NCBI RefSeq assembly: GCF_900115775.1
Contig: NZ_FOXS01000003.1
Location: forward strand, 434,001 to 498,000
Reading direction: 5' to 3'
DNA: 64,000 nucleotides
DNA from: Hymenobacter arizonensis
Lineage (GTDB): Bacteria; Bacteroidota; Bacteroidia; Cytophagales; Hymenobacteraceae
Each line of letters begins with the position of its first letter. The stretch's first letter is position 1. The notes beneath the pieces are model-generated. The model saw only the letters and a list, made by a program, of their open reading frames with translations, made no database searches and was not told where the DNA came from. A program made the position numbers and the translations under genes. This document shows, one piece after another, positions 8,207-16,865 of the stretch.

Positions 8207-9664
8207 CTACGCGGGGGAAAGCGTGGCGGGCAGCCGCACATCAAACACGTCCCGCAAGGCCTTACGGGCCGCGTGGTAGCCGCACATGCCGTGCACGCCC
8301 CCACCCGGCGGGGTGGAGGAGGAGCAGATGTAAAGCCCCTTGGCCGAGGTCTGGTAGGGCGAGAGGCGCAGCACCGGCCGCGTAAACAGCTGTCCAATGT
8401 CGAGCACGCCGCCATTAATGTCGCCGCCGATGTAGTTGGCGTTGTACTCCTCCATCTGCACCGTGTTCATGACGCTGCGGGCCAGAATCCGCTCCCGGAA
8501 GCCGGGTGCGTAGCGCTCCACCTGCTGCTCAATGGCGGCGGTCATGTCTTTGGTGGAGCCGTGCGGCACGTGGCAGTAGGCCCAGGCCGTGTGCTGGCCG
8601 GCGGGGGCGCGGGTTGCGTCGAACAGGCTTTGTTGGGCCAGCAGCACGAAGGGCTTTTCGGGGTGCGTGCCGTCCCAGGTAAGCTGCTCGGCGTGGGTAA
8701 TCTCTTCGAGTGTGTTGCCCAGGTGAATGGTGCCCGCCTGCCGGCACTCCGGCGCCGTGAAGGGAATGGGACCAGCCAGCGCCCAGTCGACCTTAAACAC
8801 GCCCATGCCGTAGCGGTAGCGCTCCAGCTGCCACTTATACAGGGCCGAGAACTTGTGGCCCGCAATGCCCAGCAGCTGCCGGGGCGTGATGTCGAACAGC
8901 ACGGCGTGCGACGAGGGCAGCTGCGCCAGTGACTTCACATAAAAATTGGTCTGGACCTGCCCGCCCAACGACACGAAGTACGACGTGAGCGCCGAGGCAA
9001 TGGACTGCGACCCGCCCCTGGGCAGCGGCCAGCCCTGCCGGTGGCCCATGGCCAGCAGCACTAGCCCTATGGCCGACGTGGCCACGTTGGCCAGCGGCAG
9101 CTGGGCGTGGGCAGCCATGCCGGCCCACAGGGCCCGGGCCTCGGTAGTTTTCAAGAAAAGGTTGGCTAGCAGCTTGGCTGGCAGCAAGCCTTTGAGGCCG
9201 AAGCGGGCCATCACGAAGGGATTTTCGGGGAAGCGCAGGGGCCCCAGAATGGCCGGGCCCAGCTCGGGCCAATCCTTAGCCACGGGCCCTACCAAGTTCT
9301 CATAGGCTTTGGCATCGGTGCTGAACTGCGCTACGGTGTCGGCCATAGACTGCGTGAGCGCGGCGGCGGTGCCGTTGTCCAGCGGGTGCGCGGCGGCCAC
9401 TGGCGGATACAGGTACTCGAGCCCGTGGGCCTGCAGCGGCAGGGTTTTGAAAAAGGGTGATTCGGCCGCCATCGGATGAATGGCGGAACAGATGTCGTGC
9501 CGGAAGCCGGGCAGAGTCAGCTCGGCGGTGCGCAGGCCGCCACCTATGGTGTCTTTGCCTTCCAGCAGCAGCACCGACAGGCCCGCCTGCTGCATGGTGA
9601 TGGCCGCCGCCAGCCCATTGGGGCCCGAGCCCACCACCACCGCATCAAAATCGCGCTTAGTCAA
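8207..9664 (-). CDS. Phytoene-desaturase-like NAD(P)/FAD oxidoreductase
   Basis: A 485-residue flavoprotein of the CrtI/PYROXD2-like amine-oxidase superfamily. The N-terminal dinucleotide-binding motif is VVVGSGPNGLAAAITMQQAG, followed by the GGGLRTAEL segment typical of this family. The C-terminus (YICSSSTPPGGGVHGMCGYHAARKAL) is the second FAD contact region. There is no signal peptide. True carotenoid desaturases usually sit beside phytoene synthase, which is absent here, so a carotenoid role should not be assumed. It is followed after 272 bp by the GMC gene and preceded by a cytochrome gene on the same strand. Confidence 0.8.
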   Translation of the reverse strand: MTKRDFDAVVVGSGPNGLAAAITMQQAGLSVLLLEGKDTIGGGLRTAELTLPGFRHDICSAIHPMAAESPFFKTLPLQAHGLEYLYPPVAAAHPLDNGTAAALTQSMADTVAQFSTDAKAYENLVGPVAKDWPELGPAILGPLRFPENPFVMARFGLKGLLPAKLLANLFLKTTEARALWAGMAAHAQLPLANVATSAIGLVLLAMGHRQGWPLPRGGSQSIASALTSYFVSLGGQVQTNFYVKSLAQLPSSHAVLFDITPRQLLGIAGHKFSALYKWQLERYRYGMGVFKVDWALAGPIPFTAPECRQAGTIHLGNTLEEITHAEQLTWDGTHPEKPFVLLAQQSLFDATRAPAGQHTAWAYCHVPHGSTKDMTAAIEQQVERYAPGFRERILARSVMNTVQMEEYNANYIGGDINGGVLDIGQLFTRPVLRLSPYQTSAKGLYICSSSTPPGGGVHGMCGYHAARKALRDVFDVRLPATLSPA

Positions 9665-9737
9665 GGTCTGTTACTGGATGAAAGGATGGTTTTGAACGCA
9701 GCTCTGCCTGGTATGACCCAAAAACAGAATCATACGC

Positions 9738-9830
9738 CATGCCGAGCGCAGCCGAGGCATCTCGCTCCCATCGTTGTAGTGCCATTGACTACTAACCCCG
9801 GGCGAGATGCTTCGCTCCGGTCGGCATGAC
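9738..9830. repeat. Dispersed palindromic repeat
   Basis: A 93-bp imperfect palindrome: CATGCCGAGCG...GCATCTCGC at the left and GCGAGATGC...CGGTCGGCATG at the right. It sits in the gap between the cytochrome and flavoprotein genes. The GCATCTCGC/GCGAGATGC core and CATG-containing ends recur in altered form at 47484-47597. Confidence 0.75.
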
Positions 9831-9867
9831 GTACTGCTAAGCTCCAGGGTCAACTTATTGTTGTCGC

Positions 9868-10368
9868 TTACTTGGTAGTAGCGCGCAGCTTGCGCACAAA
9901 GTCGGCACTAACCTCCGAGCCTTTGTTGCCCCAGGAGTTGCGGACGTGGGTAGCTACGGCGGCAACCTTGTCGTCGCTCATGCTGCCGGCGTAGCCAGGC
10001 ATCACGCCGTACTCGTCCCGCTCGTTGTAGCCGTTCAGAATGATGTTGACCAGTTGCTTGCCATCGGCGTCGTTGACGCGGGGGCTGCCCACCAGCGAGG
10101 GGAAGGCGTTGGGCAGGCCCTGGCCGCTGGCTTGGTGGCAGGCCTGGCAGGTGCTGGCGTAGAGCGCCGAGCCATCGAGCTTAACTGCGACGGCGGGAGT
10201 TGCCGGGGCGGCAGCAGCGGGCGCTTCGGCAGACGGAGCAGGGGCGGGCGCTTGGTTGGCGGCTTCGGTGGCGCTGGGTTCTGTCCGGGTGGTGGTTTCG
10301 GTCTGGCTTGATTCGCAGGCACCCAGCAAGGTTGCCGTGGCAGCGAGCAGAAGGAAGGAGTATTTCAT
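9868..10368 (-). CDS. c-type cytochrome lipoprotein
   Basis: A 166-residue exported cytochrome. ATG 10368 gives a lipoprotein signal with lipobox LLGA-C; longer in-frame extensions lack one. A low-complexity Ala/Pro/Glu linker (about 22-62) follows. A single cytochrome c domain then has haem-attachment motif CQACH and a likely axial Met in GVMPGYAG. It probably carries electrons at the membrane surface. Position upstream of two flavoprotein genes on the same strand suggests it could accept electrons from the GMC enzyme, but they are separated by a repeat-bearing gap, so co-transcription is uncertain. Confidence 0.85.
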   Translation of the reverse strand: MKYSFLLLAATATLLGACESSQTETTTRTEPSATEAANQAPAPAPSAEAPAAAAPATPAVAVKLDGSALYASTCQACHQASGQGLPNAFPSLVGSPRVNDADGKQLVNIILNGYNERDEYGVMPGYAGSMSDDKVAAVATHVRNSWGNKGSEVSADFVRKLRATTK

Positions 10369-10480
10369 GAAATGGGAAAGTTGGCCGGGCAATGGTTGCC
10401 GCTGGCCGGGTCGGCTACACGTAGGCTCGCGGCCCGGGTGCAGCCTGTAGCGGTATTGGTAAAGGGCATCCTTGGCGCGA

Positions 10481-11482
10481 TTAGCTAAGGATTCTCTTGC
10501 GAAATAGCGTGAGCATGTTTTTGGCAAAGGTGGCATCAAGCGGCGAGGCAATCAGGGCCTTGGCGGCGCACTTGATGCCGGCCGTTAGATTTTCGTTCGC
10601 AAGGGCGTAGAGTGCGCCCTCGCGGACCAGGTCGGCCTTCACTTCCTGCAACCACTTCATGGTAAGCGGCTTCACCTGTTCCAGACGCTCTTCCAGGGGC
10701 AGAGTCCGGAATTCGGCGCTGTCGAGCTTGGTCAAGAGTCCGTCCATGAGCACCTTCTGCTGCTGGCCCCAGTAGTGAAAAATGTACTCGTCGCTGGGAA
10801 TGATGTTGGTTTTGAGCGGCAAAGCCATGGAGAAGGCGATTTGCTCGCTGGTAAACCACTCGCTGCCCTTAAAAAAGGCGTCGTTGAGGGCGCAGATGTC
10901 GGGCATCAACTTGCCTACTTCCTTGCTCAGACCCAGCACGCCCGAGTTCCAGATGTACTGTTTTTTGTGAAACTTCCGCTCCACCGAGTCCACCGAAAAG
11001 GTGCGGCTCTCAATAAGCTCAATCAGCTTGCGCGGGAATCTGTCCTGGTTGGCGGGGGTGAAGGCGGCGTAGGTGTTTACGGCTTCGGCAAAGGTGAACT
11101 CGCGCACGTGCATCACGCTCACCGACGGCTTAATGCTCTTGAGCAGCGGGTCGGCTTTGGCGATGAAAAACGTGTCGGAGTCGCAGAACAGCAGGTTGTC
11201 GCCGGGGTAGTCGCGAAGCACCTGGGCCACTATCATCGGCTTCACCCGATGAATGTATTGCTGCGGGCCCCGCATCTCTTCCAGGCCTTCGGGCGTGAGC
11301 ACCGAGTAGTCAACGGGCAACCCTTCGAAGTAAGGGGCAAAAAAATCGGGCTTGTCAGTAAACACCACGGTGTGCACGTCGGTCCGGTCGCCTTCGTACC
11401 AGGCATAGAAGCTTAGTACAGCAAAAGTGGCGCGCCAAAGTTCGGTTTCTCGGCCATAAGCAAGGATTACATGCTGTGTCAT
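10481..11482 (-). CDS. GT8-like glycosyltransferase
   Basis: A 333-residue cytosolic enzyme. It starts MTQHVILAYGRE with a nucleotide-sugar-binding beta strand, and contains FCDSDTFF, a DxD motif of GT-A glycosyltransferases. KKQYIWNSGVLGL and the later FHYWGQQ resemble the NSG and HxxG regions of GT8-like enzymes. The family call is by motif only. It lies at the distal end of the exopolysaccharide locus, next to a GT14 gene in the same direction, so transfer of a sugar to the polymer repeat unit is likely. Confidence 0.6.
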   Translation of the reverse strand: MTQHVILAYGRETELWRATFAVLSFYAWYEGDRTDVHTVVFTDKPDFFAPYFEGLPVDYSVLTPEGLEEMRGPQQYIHRVKPMIVAQVLRDYPGDNLLFCDSDTFFIAKADPLLKSIKPSVSVMHVREFTFAEAVNTYAAFTPANQDRFPRKLIELIESRTFSVDSVERKFHKKQYIWNSGVLGLSKEVGKLMPDICALNDAFFKGSEWFTSEQIAFSMALPLKTNIIPSDEYIFHYWGQQQKVLMDGLLTKLDSAEFRTLPLEERLEQVKPLTMKWLQEVKADLVREGALYALANENLTAGIKCAAKALIASPLDATFAKNMLTLFRKRILS

Positions 11483-11549
11483 GAATTGCAGCTGTTGGTT
11501 TTCATAGAAGCACCCATGGGTAGTGGGTGGGTTAGGGCAAGGGCTGGAG

Positions 11550-12422
11550 TTAAACCAGCACCTGGGCCTGAGAGTTATTCATCGATTGGTCGATTACATC
11601 CAGAATTTCAGCATCCTGGGTAGTATCAAATTTCCGTGCGAATAGCTTGTACGTATGCGCCAGCAAACTGGCGTCGTTTACAGTCAAGATTTTGGGGTTG
11701 GCGCCACCTTTTGACCAGTCTATATATCGATAATTATCGTTTATGATTCTGTCTTTCAGGGGCGAATTCATCAGTATGGTTGACACTAAAAATTCATCGG
11801 AACCCCAGGTAAACAGGCTGAAACGGCGCAATTCGGCGTGGCTGTCGATGAAATCGACCAGGTACTTGGCGCTGTCGGCGCTCAAGGTCCACCACGAGCC
11901 GTACGGCCCGCCATACAGCGTGTAGGGCAGCGGGAATTTGCGCTTGGGCAGCAGCCGGTTGGCCAGGGCCTGCAGCTTGTACTGAAACTTGAAGTCGAAG
12001 TACACCGAGTGGTACCGCTCTACCCGGGTGATGGCGTGGCGCCACCAGTCCGACTCCCGCGGCTCAAACGACAGGAATGTGCAGCCCACGTGCTGGTTGA
12101 AGAACTGATAGATGCTCTCAGCTGGCTTGATGGGGTAATCCTGGCCACTCAGTAGGTTGATGAATTCGTAGGTGCCCGAGGCCTGGATTTCCTTGATGCT
12201 CTGGCAAATGGCTTCCACAAAGCTGTAGGCAGCCCAGCGCACAAACTGCCGCTTCTGAATGAAGTGCACCCGGGGCAAGGCGCTCAGGTGAGCATAGTCC
12301 TTGGGGTCTATCTTGGCGTCGAGGTGGATAAAAAAATCGAACTGCTCGTGAGCCAATGCCTTCAGCAAGCGCTCTACCTGGTCCGGATTTTTGTGGACCA
12401 TAATCAGGTGGGCTATTCTCAT
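11550..12422 (-). CDS. GT14-type beta-1,6-N-acetylglucosaminyltransferase
   Basis: A 290-residue core-2/I-branching-type enzyme. The N-terminus MRIAHLIMVHKNPDQVERLL, the FFIHLDAKID motif, INLLSGQDYPIKP and SWWTLSADSAKYLVDF match the branch domain of GT14. Bacterial relatives add beta-linked GlcNAc or xylose to polysaccharides. It lies 67 bp from the GT8-like gene and downstream of the flippase, which suggests a branching role in this polymer. Confidence 0.8.
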   Translation of the reverse strand: MRIAHLIMVHKNPDQVERLLKALAHEQFDFFIHLDAKIDPKDYAHLSALPRVHFIQKRQFVRWAAYSFVEAICQSIKEIQASGTYEFINLLSGQDYPIKPAESIYQFFNQHVGCTFLSFEPRESDWWRHAITRVERYHSVYFDFKFQYKLQALANRLLPKRKFPLPYTLYGGPYGSWWTLSADSAKYLVDFIDSHAELRRFSLFTWGSDEFLVSTILMNSPLKDRIINDNYRYIDWSKGGANPKILTVNDASLLAHTYKLFARKFDTTQDAEILDVIDQSMNNSQAQVLV

Positions 12423-12535
12423 GGCGTCGGGGTGGGTGGGAGTTCAACGGTGGCTTGGGGCCGGTTTTTCGGAACTGCAGAAAGTGGTAAAATGAGACAA
12501 GGCTGCTCGCTGAGGAATGCAGTGCGCAGCTGGGC

Positions 12536-13900
12536 TTAGCCGGGTTTGAGCACGGCCGCCGCTTTGCTGAGCACCCGCTGCACCAGCAGCTTGCTTTCCT
12601 GCAAACCAGTGGTCATAATGTCGCGAATGGAGAGCGGCAAATGCTTTTTGAGGTGGATGTAGCCGAAGGTGAAGCCGGCAATGCCCGTGGGCAGGCTGGC
12701 CACGGCCACGCCGTAGATGTTGCCGAACAGCAGCAGGGCCGTTACATCGCCCACCACGTTCACGGCCAGCATCAGGAACACCTTCACCAGGTTCAGGCGG
12801 GGCTGGTTCACCACGTCGAGCGTGACGCCCACAAACCGGTCGATGGGGTAGAGGATGGCCAGCACCATGCTGATGCGGAGCAAGTTAGCCGCTTCGGTGT
12901 CTTGGTACTTGGGGCCGCCAATGAGAAAGACGGGCACATCGGCGAGCAGCAACGTGCCCAGAATAACCGGCACAAAGGCCCAGGTGAGCATGCCCGCGTT
13001 CTTGCGCAGCAGGCGCGCCACCTCGGGCAGCCGGTTTTGGTTGAAGGCCGCCGACATGGCCGGCATGGCCGTGGCCACAAAGCTGCGCAGCGGAATCTCG
13101 ATGATTTCCATGAAGCGCCCGGCCAGGTTGTACACGGCCAGGGGCGCGGGGCCCAGCATGTAGTTAATAACAAAGGTGTCGGAGCTGCGCAGCAGGTTTG
13201 AGCCCACGTAGCTGCCCACGCTGTACTTGCCAAAGTGGCCCAGCTCGCGAATGCAGGCGCTGGTGCGTTGGCGCAGGCTTCCGGCATCGGCCCAGCCCAA
13301 GACTAGCATGAGAAAGCTGGTAATCACGGAAGCGCCCACGTAGCTATACACCACGCGGTCGATGGTGGAGGCCCCGGCCAGCATGAGCCCGATGATGCAC
13401 AGCACAAATAAGCCCTGCGACAGCAGCCGGATGTAGAGAATACGGTCGAAGCGCATTTCGGACTGCATCACGCACGCCGCCATGAAATACGGCAGGGTGG
13501 CCACCAGCACGATGCCAAACCACTTCAGCAGCAGGGCCAGCGAGCCGTCGTTGGTGTTGCCGAACAGCAGCCAAGCGCCCAGGTTTATCAGCCCGAGCAG
13601 GCCGGTAATGACCAGCGCAATGGCCCAGGCCGAACCCGTGACCTCGGCGGTGCGGGCCGGGGTAGCCCCCGAGCGCGCCCGAATGAAGGCCGTGGTGAGA
13701 AAGCCGGCCCGAAACGAGTCGGCCAGGCCCACGGCCGCCATGAAGTACACCCACATGCCAATGTCGTGCACCGGCAGCGTCCGAAACAGCAGCGACACCG
13801 AGATGATGCTCATGGCCGACACGGTCAGGTTGCCGGCCAGCGACATAAACTGTTGGTTGTCGAGGTACGATTGCAGCTTAAGGAGTAAGGGATTCTTCAC
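12536..13900 (-). CDS. Wzx-type oligosaccharide flippase
   Basis: A polytopic protein with about 12-14 hydrophobic segments and the MATE/MVF-like pattern of polysaccharide flippases, for example the segment around SSDTFVINYMLGPAPLAVYNLAGRF. It would move lipid-linked repeat units across the inner membrane. GTG 13900 (KNPLLLKLQSYLD follows) is preferred because the extension to an ATG at 13963 is Pro/Tyr-rich and unlike a flippase N-terminus; the longer start is possible. It is downstream of the GT-C transferase gene on the same strand. Confidence 0.8.
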   Translation of the reverse strand: MKNPLLLKLQSYLDNQQFMSLAGNLTVSAMSIISVSLLFRTLPVHDIGMWVYFMAAVGLADSFRAGFLTTAFIRARSGATPARTAEVTGSAWAIALVITGLLGLINLGAWLLFGNTNDGSLALLLKWFGIVLVATLPYFMAACVMQSEMRFDRILYIRLLSQGLFVLCIIGLMLAGASTIDRVVYSYVGASVITSFLMLVLGWADAGSLRQRTSACIRELGHFGKYSVGSYVGSNLLRSSDTFVINYMLGPAPLAVYNLAGRFMEIIEIPLRSFVATAMPAMSAAFNQNRLPEVARLLRKNAGMLTWAFVPVILGTLLLADVPVFLIGGPKYQDTEAANLLRISMVLAILYPIDRFVGVTLDVVNQPRLNLVKVFLMLAVNVVGDVTALLLFGNIYGVAVASLPTGIAGFTFGYIHLKKHLPLSIRDIMTTGLQESKLLVQRVLSKAAAVLKPG

Positions 13901-14076
13901 GTAGTGCGGGCGGGGCACTCCGGCTAAGGAGCACCCATAGGCCCAGTAAGGGTGGTAGGGCAATCAGGGCGTGCGGGAGGCGACCGCAGCGCCAGTGGTA
14001 GAAGAAGTAAGTATAATACCGGGACTGAATAGCATCGGCCCGATGCAGGGAAAGTACGCAGAAGTAGCCGGAAGCG

Positions 14077-15756
14077 TTAGTCGTTAAGCTCGTAGAGCAC
14101 TACTTCGTAGTAGCCGCGGCGGAAACGCTGCACCTCCTTGCCCAGCGTGGAGAAGTGTTCGTTGAGCAGCCGGCCTGGGGGCATGGCTTTTTCGTGGTAC
14201 CAGGCGGGCTGGTCTACAAAATCGCCGATGGCGTCGCGGTTGTTGCTGTCGTAGATAAACCAGAGTCGCTTTTTGCCCTGGAAGGCGGCAAACTCCGGCT
14301 GCAGCTGGCGCAGGTAGTCGGCCTGGCTGGTGGCGGTGTTTTTGGCGAGGCTGGCCCGGGTGGCCGGGTACTTTAAGTTGTAGGCGTCGCGGTAGTAGTC
14401 GTAGGCCTGGCGCATGTTCCAGTACACGTACACGGCGTCGCCTTCCTGGTACCGGTCGTTCACGAAGAACACGGTTTCGCGGTAGTATTCGCGGTTGTAA
14501 AAGGTGTCGGGGTCGAGTACCTGGCGGCTTGAGTTGGCCAGCGAAGGCAGCAGCACCAGCGCCAGCAGCACGTAGGCCACCCTGGGGCTGGGCACAAACC
14601 GGCGGGCCAACTCCTGGGCGCCCAAGGCCAGCGCCAGCATCACGGCCGGCGCCAGAAACAGCGTGAAGCGCTGGTAAAACGGATACTGGCTTGCGGCCGA
14701 CGCCAGCAGCGCAATGGCCAGCGGCAAAAACAAAATCAGGAAATACTCCTTGCTGCGCTGGAAGAAGAAGTATGCCCCGGCCACGATGAGCGGCAGGTAT
14801 AGCCACCCCATTTTCAGCACGTGCTTCAGGCCGAAGTACGTGCGGCTGTTGTCGACTTGCAGCAGCACGCCCATAGGGTGCGCGAGGAATTCGTAGGCTT
14901 TTACCACCGCCCACTTAGCAGCCGCCACGGGCTGTAATGGCAGATAGCCTTCGTACTTGATTTTGAAGAAGTAGGTAAGCCAGCCGGAATCCTTGTATTT
15001 GCTCACAAAAAACAGGAAGACCAGCCCAAAGCTCAGCACCCACAGCGCCCCTGGAACCAGGTACTGCGCCGCGCGCTTCCAGTCGCGCTGCAGCGCGGCC
15101 CGCAGGAACACTCCCGCGCCAATGCCCGCCAGTACAAAAATGCTGGGAAAGGAAAACCACGGCAGCAGCCCACCCAGCACGCCCCAGGCCACCATGGCAC
15201 CCCACGACTGCCGGTCCTTAAACTTGGTGTAGAGATACAGGGCCACGATGGTGCCCAGCAGCTCGGCGCTGTACTGCTTAGCCTCCACAGCGTGGTATAT
15301 GGCCGGGTAGGCCAGGGCCAGCATGCCCACCGCCAGCACCGTGCCCCAGGACTTCAAAAAGAATCGGGCCACCGGCACAAACAGAAACAAGCCTGTCAGC
15401 CCGCACAGCAGCGAAAACAAGCGCAGCGCCTGCTCCTGCTTGCCAAACAAGGCCATAAAAAACCGCGTCGACCACAGGTAGCCCAGCGGCGCTTTTTGCT
15501 CGTATTCGAAAGGCAGCGTAGCCAACTCCCGAAAGCCCATCTTGATGATGTTGACGTTCAGAAACAGCTCGTCGATGAAAAACGACCGGTTGTTGAAAAA
15601 GTGAAACAGCCGGAAAAATACCCCCAGCGCCAGCAGCCCATAAATCAGGCGGCGCTGCGTGCGCGGGCTGAGTGGCGGCAGCCCAGTGTCTGTTCCGGGT
15701 TCGGAATAGGGCTGGCTGGTGGTAGAATTGGGAGCGTGAGCTACTATTGAATGCAT
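14077..15756 (-). CDS. GT-C membrane glycosyltransferase (GT39/ArnT-like)
   Basis: A roughly 560-residue membrane protein with about 11-12 transmembrane segments. The first periplasmic loop has FFIDELFLN, matching the acidic DE motif of ArnT/PMT-type GT-C enzymes, which use polyprenyl-phosphate sugars. The soluble C-terminal part (about 430-559) carries YVYWNMRQAYDYY and similar segments. The start was taken at ATG 15756; an in-frame ATG at 15771 is also possible. It lies directly downstream of the UbiA and HAD genes, so it could use the lipid-linked sugar they would make (inference). Confidence 0.65.
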   Translation of the reverse strand: MHSIVAHAPNSTTSQPYSEPGTDTGLPPLSPRTQRRLIYGLLALGVFFRLFHFFNNRSFFIDELFLNVNIIKMGFRELATLPFEYEQKAPLGYLWSTRFFMALFGKQEQALRLFSLLCGLTGLFLFVPVARFFLKSWGTVLAVGMLALAYPAIYHAVEAKQYSAELLGTIVALYLYTKFKDRQSWGAMVAWGVLGGLLPWFSFPSIFVLAGIGAGVFLRAALQRDWKRAAQYLVPGALWVLSFGLVFLFFVSKYKDSGWLTYFFKIKYEGYLPLQPVAAAKWAVVKAYEFLAHPMGVLLQVDNSRTYFGLKHVLKMGWLYLPLIVAGAYFFFQRSKEYFLILFLPLAIALLASAASQYPFYQRFTLFLAPAVMLALALGAQELARRFVPSPRVAYVLLALVLLPSLANSSRQVLDPDTFYNREYYRETVFFVNDRYQEGDAVYVYWNMRQAYDYYRDAYNLKYPATRASLAKNTATSQADYLRQLQPEFAAFQGKKRLWFIYDSNNRDAIGDFVDQPAWYHEKAMPPGRLLNEHFSTLGKEVQRFRRGYYEVVLYELND

Positions 15757-15824
15757 AAGGACGCAGTACACTTCAAGTACCGGGAGCTATACCGGAGAAG
15801 GCCACTGGACAGGAAGCGAAAGTC

Positions 15825-16865
15825 CTACCGCTGGTCAAAATTGAATTGGTCTTCCAGCAGCGGGCTGAGAATCGGAATCTTAACGAACATCAGCACCATC
15901 AGCAAGATGCAGAATAGCACCACGTAGGTCATGAAATACTTGCGGGTATAAAGCTTCTCGGAGCCCTGCACCGGCGAGTTTTCGAGCAGGCCAATGCGCA
16001 GGTACCACGAAAACAGCAGGGCGAAGAACGGGAAGCTGAGCAGCAGCTCAATGCGGTTTTTAACCAGGAAGATGCCCAGGAAGAACGCCGACGTGAGGGC
16101 GTAGAAGAACATGGATATCAGCAGGCTGTGCTCGGTGTAGAACTGAAACGACCGGCGGTAGAGGCCCGCCAGGGCGGGGTCTTTGATGAGGCGGTACTCG
16201 GCAAAACGCTTGGTGGCCATGAGAAAGGCGCCGCCCATCCAGTAAGCCACGATGATGCTGGAAGGGGGGAGGCTATTGAAGAAGGAGATGCCATTCAGGG
16301 CTTCGTACGACAGGGCTGGGGCCACAATGTACCAGCCCAGCGCAAACCGGATGGGGTTGTTCACCGACTCCGACAGCACGTCGAGGTACACCCGCTCCTT
16401 GGTCCGGAAGGGCCGCACGTTGTACATCACGCCCATGAACAGCAGGAACATAGAGATGAACAGGAACTGCAGGCTTATTTGGTAAGCCAGGAAGAAGCCC
16501 ACCATGGCCAGCGCAAACCACTCGAAGTACACCAGCGCCGGGTTCACCACGCGCACCACCGAGGTGCGCTTCTTCTTCAGCGGGTGAAACTTGTCAAACT
16601 CCGCGTCGAGGTATTCGTTGATAACGTAGTTGGCCGAGGCCACCAGGCAGGTACTGGCCACGCCCATCACCAGCTTGGCCAGAAACACTGAGTCGAGCGG
16701 AATGCGGTAGATGATGAAGGCAAACAGCACCCCCGGCATCATAAATACGTTTTTGGCCCAGTTGTCGGGCCGGGCAATGGCAATGTAGTCTTTGATGCCG
16801 GCCGGAATCATGGCAACCTCAGGCTCTGCCGTCAGAGACTCAGTAGACGTAGGCATATTATTCAT
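15825..16865 (-). CDS. UbiA-family prenyltransferase (polyprenyl-phosphate phosphoribosyltransferase-like)
   Basis: A 346-residue membrane protein with about nine transmembrane helices. The first Asp-rich motif NEYLDAEFDKFHPLKKKRTS has the N-x3-D-x3-D and HP-x-K-x-x-R pattern of decaprenyl-phosphate phosphoribosyltransferases rather than quinone prenyltransferases. NVRPFRTKERVYLDVLSESVNNPIRF includes the second conserved loop. Such enzymes join phosphoribosyl pyrophosphate to a polyprenyl phosphate. The start overlaps the end of the HAD gene by 8 bp (16858-16865), implying coupled translation. Confidence 0.75.
   Translation of the reverse strand: MNNMPTSTESLTAEPEVAMIPAGIKDYIAIARPDNWAKNVFMMPGVLFAFIIYRIPLDSVFLAKLVMGVASTCLVASANYVINEYLDAEFDKFHPLKKKRTSVVRVVNPALVYFEWFALAMVGFFLAYQISLQFLFISMFLLFMGVMYNVRPFRTKERVYLDVLSESVNNPIRFALGWYIVAPALSYEALNGISFFNSLPPSSIIVAYWMGGAFLMATKRFAEYRLIKDPALAGLYRRSFQFYTEHSLLISMFFYALTSAFFLGIFLVKNRIELLLSFPFFALLFSWYLRIGLLENSPVQGSEKLYTRKYFMTYVVLFCILLMVLMFVKIPILSPLLEDQFNFDQR

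Noticed and set aside
8207..9664. Calling this gene a carotenoid phytoene desaturase (crtI)
   Set aside because: No phytoene synthase or other carotenoid genes nearby, and the sequence fits the broader PYROXD2-like group equally well.
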